64,000 bases of DNA, from positions 52,435,249-52,499,248 of the forward strand of contig NC_088295.1 in assembly GCF_032854445.1 (NCBI RefSeq), in the 5' to 3' direction. A program made the translations under genes and the position numbers. Source of the stretch: Liolophura sinensis (taxonomy: Eukaryota; Mollusca; Polyplacophora; Chitonida; Chitonidae). Numbering within the stretch: the first letter of the stretch is position 1; the number at the start of each line of letters is the position of its first letter. Of this stretch, positions 57,655 through 64,000 are shown one piece after another. The notes beneath the pieces were generated by a model. It ran no database searches, was not told the DNA's origin, and saw nothing but the letters and a program-made list of their open reading frames with translations.

Positions 57655-60600
57655 TTGCATTTTTGCCTGGTCTTTTTGTTAATTGAAATCGGCTACACTG
57701 TACTATGTACCATCGCGACTGGTCATTACTATAATCAACTTTTGACTATTAGTTATGTGCCCTTCGGTAGTCCAGAAGACGTCAAATCTTTGGGCCAAGC
57801 CCATTTAAGTCACCCAGCAATTGTCTTACTTCTAAGTCCAAGACAATCTCAATGTCTTTATCTACGTGTAGAAAAACCACACCATTTGTACATAAAAAAC
57901 ACAAGGTACTGGATACAGTCTGCTGTAAAAAGTACAATTGAACACTGACCCACATCATTAAGGTGCCAAAAGATGCGGAATTGGGCCAGGCATCGGCAGC
58001 TGTTGAAAAATTGCAAATTTCCCTGGTTTCCATGGAGTTAGAGCCGTTGCTGGGCACGTGATTATGACATCAATGATCACTCAATTGTCGCTACAGCCAA
58101 AAGTATTGGTCGGAGAGCAACGCGGTTTGCACCATTCGATTTCTCGTCACAAAATACTTCGGATTAGCCTCTTGCCAGCAGCACTGGAACAGTTTTTGCA
58201 CTTTTGCATTTTTGCCTGGTCTTTTTGTTAATTGAAATCGGCTACACTGTACTATGTACCATCGCCACTGGTCATTACCATATTCAACTTTTGACTATTA
58301 GTTATGTGCCCTTCGGTAGCCCAGAAGACTTCAAATCTTTGGGCCAAGCCCATTTAACTCACCCAGCAATTGTCTTACTTCTAAGTCCAAGACAATCTCA
58401 ATGTCTTTATCTACGTGTAGAAAAACCACACCATTTGTACATAAAAAACACAAGGTACTAGATACAGTCTGCTGTAAAAAGTACAATTGAACACTGACCC
58501 ACATCAATAAGGTGCCAAAAGATGCGGAATTGGGCCAGGCATCGGCAGCTGTTGAAAAATTGCAAATTTGCCTGGTTTCCATGGAGTAAGAACCGTTGCT
58601 GGGAACGTGATTATGACATCAATGATCATTCAATTGTCGCTACAGCCAAAAGTATTGGTCGGAGAGCAACGCGGTTTGCACCATTCGATTTCTCGTCACA
58701 AAATACGTCGGATTAGCCTCTTGCCAGCAGCACTGGAACAGTTTTTCCACTTTTGCATATTTGCCTGGTCTATTTGTTTATTGAAATCGGCTACACTGTA
58801 CTATGTACCATCGCAACTGGTGATTACCATATTCAACTTTTGACTATTAGTTATGTGCCCTTCGGTAGCCCAGAAGACTTCAAATCTTTGGGCCAAGCCC
58901 ATTTAACTCACCCAGCAATTGTCTTACTTCTAAGTCCAAGACAATCTCAATGTCTTTATCTACGTGTAGAAAAACCACACCATTTGTACATAAAAAACAC
59001 AAGGTACTAGATACAGTCTGCTGTAAAAAGTACAATTGAACACTGACCCACATCATTAAGGTGCCAAAAGATGCGGAATTGGGCCAGGCATCGGCAGCTG
59101 TTGAAAAATTGCAAATTTCCCTGGTTTCCATGGAGTAAGAGCCGTTGCTGGGAACGTGATTATGACATCAATGATCATTCAATTGTCGCTACAGCCAAAA
59201 GTATTGGTCGGAGAGCAACGCGGATTGCACCATTCGATTTCTCGTCACAAAATACGTCCGATTAGCCTCTTGCCAGCAGCACTGGAACAGTTTTTCCACT
59301 TTTGCATTTTTGCCTGGTCTTTTTGTTAATTGAAATCGGCTACACTGTACTATGTACCATCGCGACTGGTCATTACTATATTCAACTTTTGACTATTAGT
59401 TATGTGCACTTCGGTAGTCCAGAAGACGTCAAATCTTTGGGCCAAGCCCATTTAACTCACCCAGCAATTGTCTTACTTCTAAGTCCAAGACAATCTCAAT
59501 GTCTTTATCTACGTGTAGAAAAACCACACCATTTGTACATAAAAAACACAAGGTACTAGATACAGTCTGCTGTAAAAAGTACAATTGAACACTGACCCAC
59601 ATCAATAAGGTGCCAAAAGATGCGGAATTGGGCCAGGCATCGGCAGCTGTTGAAAAATTGCAAATTTCCCTGGTTTCCATGGAGTAAGAACCGTTGCTGG
59701 GAACGTGATTATGACATCAATGATCATTCAATTGTCGCTACAGCCAAAAGTATTGGTCGGAGAGCAACGCGGTTTGCACCATTCGATTTCTCGTCACAAA
59801 ATACGTCGGATTAGCCTCTTGCCAGCAGCACTGGAACAGTTTTTGCACTTTTGCATTTTTGCCTGGTCTTTTTGTTTATTGAAATCGGCTACACTGTACT
59901 ATGTACCATCGCAACTGGTGATTACCATATTCAACTTTTGACTATTAGTTATGTGCCCTTCGGTAGCCCAGAAGACGTCAAATCTTTGGGCCAAGCCCAT
60001 TTAACTCACCCAGCAATTGTCTTACTTCTAAGTCCAAGACAATCTCAATGTCTTTATCTACATGTAGAAAAACCACACCATTTGTACATAAAAAACACAA
60101 GGTACTAGATACAGTCTGCTGTAAAAAGTACAATTGAACACTGACCCACATCATTAAGGTGCCAAAAGATGCGGAATTGGGCCAGGCATCGGCAGCTGTT
60201 GAAAAATTGCAAATTTCCCTGGTTTCCATGGAGTAAGAGCCGTTGCTGGGAACGTGATTATGACATCAATGATCATTCAATTGTCGCTACAGCCAAAAGT
60301 ATTGGTCGGAGAGCAACGCGGATTGCACCATTCGATTTCTCGTCACAAAATACGTCCGATTAGCCTCTTGCCAGCAGCACTGGAACAGTTTTTCCACTTT
60401 TGCATTTTTGCCTGGTCTTTTTGTTAATTGAAATCGGCTACACTGTACTATGTACCATCGCGACTGGTCATTACTATATTCAACTTTTGACTATTAGTTA
60501 TGTGCACTTCGGTAGTCCAGAAGACGTCAAATCTTTGGGCCAAGCCCATTTAAGTCACCCAGCAATTGTCTTACTTCTAAGTCCCAAGACAATCTCAATG

Positions 60601-60950
60601 TCTTTATCTACGTGTAGAAAAACCACATCATTTGTACATAAAAAACACAAGGTAGTAGATACAGTCTGCTGTAAAAAGTACAATTGAACACTGACCCACA
60701 TCATTAAGGTGCCAAAAGATGCGGAATTGGGCCAGGCATCGGCAGCTGTTGAAGAATTGCAAATTTCCCTGGTTTCCATGGAGTAAGAGCCGTTGCTGGG
60801 CACGTGATTATGACATTAATGATCATTCAATTGTCGCTACAGCCAAAAGTATTGGTCGGAGAGCAACGCGGTTTGCACCATTCGATTTCTCGTCACAAAA
60901 TACGTCGGAATAGCCGCTTGCCAGCAGCACTGGAACAGTTTTTTCCACTT
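57655..60950 (+). repeat. Higher-order repeat copy 4 (six monomers)
   Basis: Order N-P-D-H-D-H2. F is replaced by D at 58753, as expected if the F monomer was lost from a seven-monomer form. Confidence 0.9.
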
Positions 60951-63900
60951 TTGCATTTTTGCCTGGTCTTTTTGTTAATTGAAATCGGCTACACTGTACT
61001 ATGTACCATCGCGACTGGTTCATTACTATAATCAACTTTTGACTATTAGTTATGTGCCCTTCGGTAGTCCAGAAGACGTCAAATCTTTGGGCCAAGACCA
61101 TTTAAGTCACCCAGCAATTGTCTTACTTCTAAGTCCAAGACAATCTCAATGTCTTTATCTACGTGTAGAAAAACCACACCATTTGTACATAAAAAACACA
61201 AGGTACTGGATACAGTCTGCTGTAAAAAAGTACAATTGAACACTGACCCACATCATTAAGGTGCCAAAAGATGCGGAATTGGGCCAGGCATCGGCAGCTG
61301 TTGAAAAATTGCAAATTTCCCTGGTTTCCATGGAGTTAGAGCCGTTGCTGGGCACGTGATTATGACATCAATGATCACTCAATTGTCGCTACAGCCAAAA
61401 GTATTGGTCGGAGAGCAACGCGGTTTGCACCATTCGATTTCTCGTCACAAAATACTTCGGATTAGCCTCTTGCCAGCAGCACTGGAACAGTTTTTGCACT
61501 TTTGCATTTTTGCCTGGTCTTTTTGTTAATTGAAATCGGCTACACTGTACTATGTACCATCGCCACTGGTCATTACCATATTCAACTTTTGACTATTAGT
61601 TATGTGCCCTTCGGTAGCCCAGAAGACTTCAAATCTTTGGGCCAAGCCCATTTAACTCACCCAGCAATTGTCTTACTTCTAAGTCCAAGACAATCTCAAT
61701 GTCTTTATCTACGTGTAGAAAAACCACACCATTTGTACATAAAAAACACAAGGTACTAGATACAGTCTGCTGTAAAAAGTACAATTGAACACTGACCCAC
61801 ATCAATAAGGTGCCAAAAGATGCGGAATTGGGCCAGGCATCGGCAGCTGTTGAAAAATTGCAAATTTCCCTGGTTTCCATGGAGTAAGAACCGTTGCTGG
61901 GAACGTGATTATGACATCAATGATCATTCAATTGTCGCTACAGCCAAAAGTATTGGTCGGAGAGCAACGCGGTTTGCACCATTCGATTTCTCGTCACAAA
62001 ATACGTCGGATTAGCCTCTTGCCAGCAGCACTGGAACAGTTTTTCCACTTTTGCATTTTTGCCTGGTCTTTTTGTTTATTGAAATCGGCTACACTGTACT
62101 ATGTACCATCGCAACTGGTGATTACCATATTCAACTTTTGACTATTAGTTATGTGCCCTTCGGTAGCCCAGAAGACGTCAAATCTTTGGGCCAAGCCCAT
62201 TTAACTCACCCAGCAATTGTCTTACTTCTAAGTCCAAGACAATCTCAATGTCTTTATCTACGTGTAGAAAAACCACACCATTTGTACATAAAAAACACAA
62301 GGTACTAGATACAGTCTGCTGTAAAAAGTACAATTGAACACTGACCCACATCATTAAGGTGCCAAAAGATGCGGAATTGGGCCAGGCATCGGCAGCTGTT
62401 GAAAAATTGCAATTTCCCTGGTTTCCATGGAGTAAGAGCCGTTGCTGGGAACGTGATTATGACATCAATGATCATTCAATTGTCGCTACAGCCAAAAGTA
62501 TTGGTCGGAGAGCAACGCGGATTGCACCATTCGATTTCTCGTCACAAAATACGTCGGAATAGCCTTTTGCCAGCAGCACTGGAACAGTTTTTACACTTTT
62601 GCATTTTTGCCTGGTCTTTTTGTTATTTGAAATCGGATACACTGTACTATGTACCATCGCCACTGGTCATTACTATATTCAACTTTTGACTATTAGTTAT
62701 GTGCCCTTCGGTAGCCCAGAAGACTTCAAATCTTTGGGCCAAGCCCATTTAACTCACCCAGCAATTGTCTTACTTCTAAGTCCAAGACAATCTCAATGTC
62801 TTTATCTACATGTAGAAAAACCACACCATTTGTACATAAAAAACACAAGGTACTAGATACAGTCTGCTGTAAAAAGTACAATTGAACACTGACCCACATC
62901 ATTAAGGTGCCAAAAGATGCGGAATTGGGCCAGGCATCGGCAGCTGTTGAAAAATTTGCAAATTTGCCTGGTTTCCATGGAGTAAGAGCCGTTGCTGGGC
63001 ACGTGATATGACATCAATGATCATTCAATTGTCGCTACAAGCCAAAAGTATTGGTCGGAGAGCAACGCGGTTTGCACCATTCGATTTCTCGTCACAAAAT
63101 ACGTCGGATTAGCCTCTTGCCAGCAGCACTGGAACAGTTTTTCCACTTTTGCATTTTTGCCTGGTCTTTTTGTTAATTGAAATCGGCTACACTGTACTAT
63201 GTACCATCGCGACTGGTCATTACTATATTCAACTTTTGACTATTAGTTATGTGCACTTCGGTAGTCCAGAAGACGTCAAATCTTTGGGCCAAGCCCATTT
63301 AACTCACCCAGCAATTGTCTTACTTCTAAGTCCAAGACAATCTCAATGTCTTTATCTACGTGTAGAAAAACCACACCATTTGTACATAAAAAACACAAGG
63401 TACTAGATACAGTCTGCTGTAAAAAGTACAATTGAACACTGACCCACATCAATAAGGTGCCAAAAGATGCGGAATTGGGCCAGGCATCGGCAGCTGTTGA
63501 AAAATTGCAAATTTCCCTGGTTTCCATGGAGTAAGAACCGTTGCTGGGAACGTGATTATGACATCAATGATCATTCAATTGTCGCTACAGCCCAAAGTAT
63601 TGGTCGGAGAGCAACGCGGTTTGCACCATTTCGATTTCTCGTCACAAAATACGTCGGATTAGCCTCTTGCCAGCAGCACTGGAACAGTTTTTCCACTTTT
63701 GCATTTTTGCCTGGTCTTTTTGTTTATTGAAATCGGCTACACTGTACTATGTACCATCGCAACTGGTGATTACCATATTCAACTTTTGACTATTAGTTAT
63801 GTGCCCTTCGGTAGCCCAGAAGACGTCAAATCTTTGGGCCAAGCCCATTTCTCACCCAGCAATTGTCTTACTTCTAAGTCCAAGACAATCTCAATGTCTT

Positions 63901-64000
63901 TATCTACGTGTAGAAAAACCACACCATTTGTACATAAAAAACACAAGGTACTAGATACAGTCTGCTGTAAAAAGTACAATTGAACACTGACCCACATCAT
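60951..64000 (+). repeat. Higher-order repeat copy 5 (partial, at least six monomers)
   Basis: Order N-P-D-F-H-D, then the window ends, matching the start of the seven-monomer form. Single-base indels are frequent here. Confidence 0.9.

Larger units (their letters stand above)
44438..64000. repeat. 549-bp satellite array, about 35.6 monomers, open at right edge
   Basis: Landmarks such as tttgcatttttgcctggtc recur every 549 bp (for example 46672, 47221, 47770, 48319, 48868). The array covers 19.6 kb, 31% of the window, and continues past its end. Monomers differ by a few per cent. Three recurrent short ORFs per monomer (about 85 and 64 codons on the array strand, 83-91 on the other) arise because 549 is a multiple of three. 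The 85-codon one starts with TTG, and differences between monomers change amino acids freely, so I do not regard any as a gene. No snRNA, 5S, histone or spliced-leader sequence was recognised in the monomer. Confidence 0.97.

Noticed and set aside
44437-64000. Dozens of 60-97-codon ORFs such as those starting METREIC or MRNWARHRQ
   Set aside because: They are produced by the 549-bp satellite. Monomer differences change residues freely (E/Q, P/H, M/L, G/D), overlapping frames are open on both strands, and one of the classes begins with TTG.

Overview
The window is nuclear DNA of an animal, most likely a marine lophotrochozoan and probably a mollusc. There is one intact intron-bearing metazoan gene, a mitochondrial uncoupling protein with GT-AG introns. 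Around it lie tRNA-derived SINEs with (ATAA)n tails of a kind I associate with molluscs, a Polinton/Maverick relic, a Tc1 transposon and satellite DNA. No bacterial-type genes, rRNA, stand-alone tRNA or CRISPR array were seen. The taxon is inference from repeat style, not proof.

Layout. Positions 1-4.5 kb are non-coding, with a foldback element (1423-1829) and a 27-bp minisatellite (about 2220-3270). Positions 4513-8526 are a 4.0-kb decayed Polinton/Maverick bounded by inverted terminal repeats. It carries relics of a C2H2 zinc-finger ORF, a type-B DNA polymerase and an integrase. Positions 8.5-24 kb are mostly unannotatable non-coding DNA with a short hairpin array, the C-terminal piece of a pogo-like transposase (11840-12431, minus), several SINEs, a 240-bp MITE (19146-19385) and a perfect palindrome around (TA)n (20362-20463). 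A CRE/CCAAT/TATA-bearing candidate promoter lies near 20.79-20.96 kb.

The UCP gene occupies 24827-30352 on the plus strand. Five coding exons give 323 residues, with all splice phases consistent. About 72% of its second intron is an 81-bp minisatellite of 29 units whose unit has no stop codon in several frames, so it makes long spurious ORFs on both strands. SINE fragments sit in introns 1 and 3.

Positions 31-44 kb hold a 23-bp minisatellite, a nearly intact Tc1-type transposon (34992-36523; perfect 25-bp TIRs, one frameshift in the transposase), a dispersed repeat pair, a 125-bp-arm foldback element (40877-41245) and a promoter-like cluster near 42.75 kb.

The last 19.6 kb (44438 to the end, running off the window) is a satellite array with a 549-bp monomer. 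It begins with about 3.2 inverted monomers, switches orientation at one junction (46174/46175), and then continues for about 32 monomers. From 47221 these form a higher-order repeat of 6 or 7 recognisable monomer types, five successive HOR copies being visible. A CACGTG site is present or absent in step with HOR phase. This array is the most notable structure here and resembles the organisation of primate alpha satellite, although the sequence is unrelated as far as I can see.
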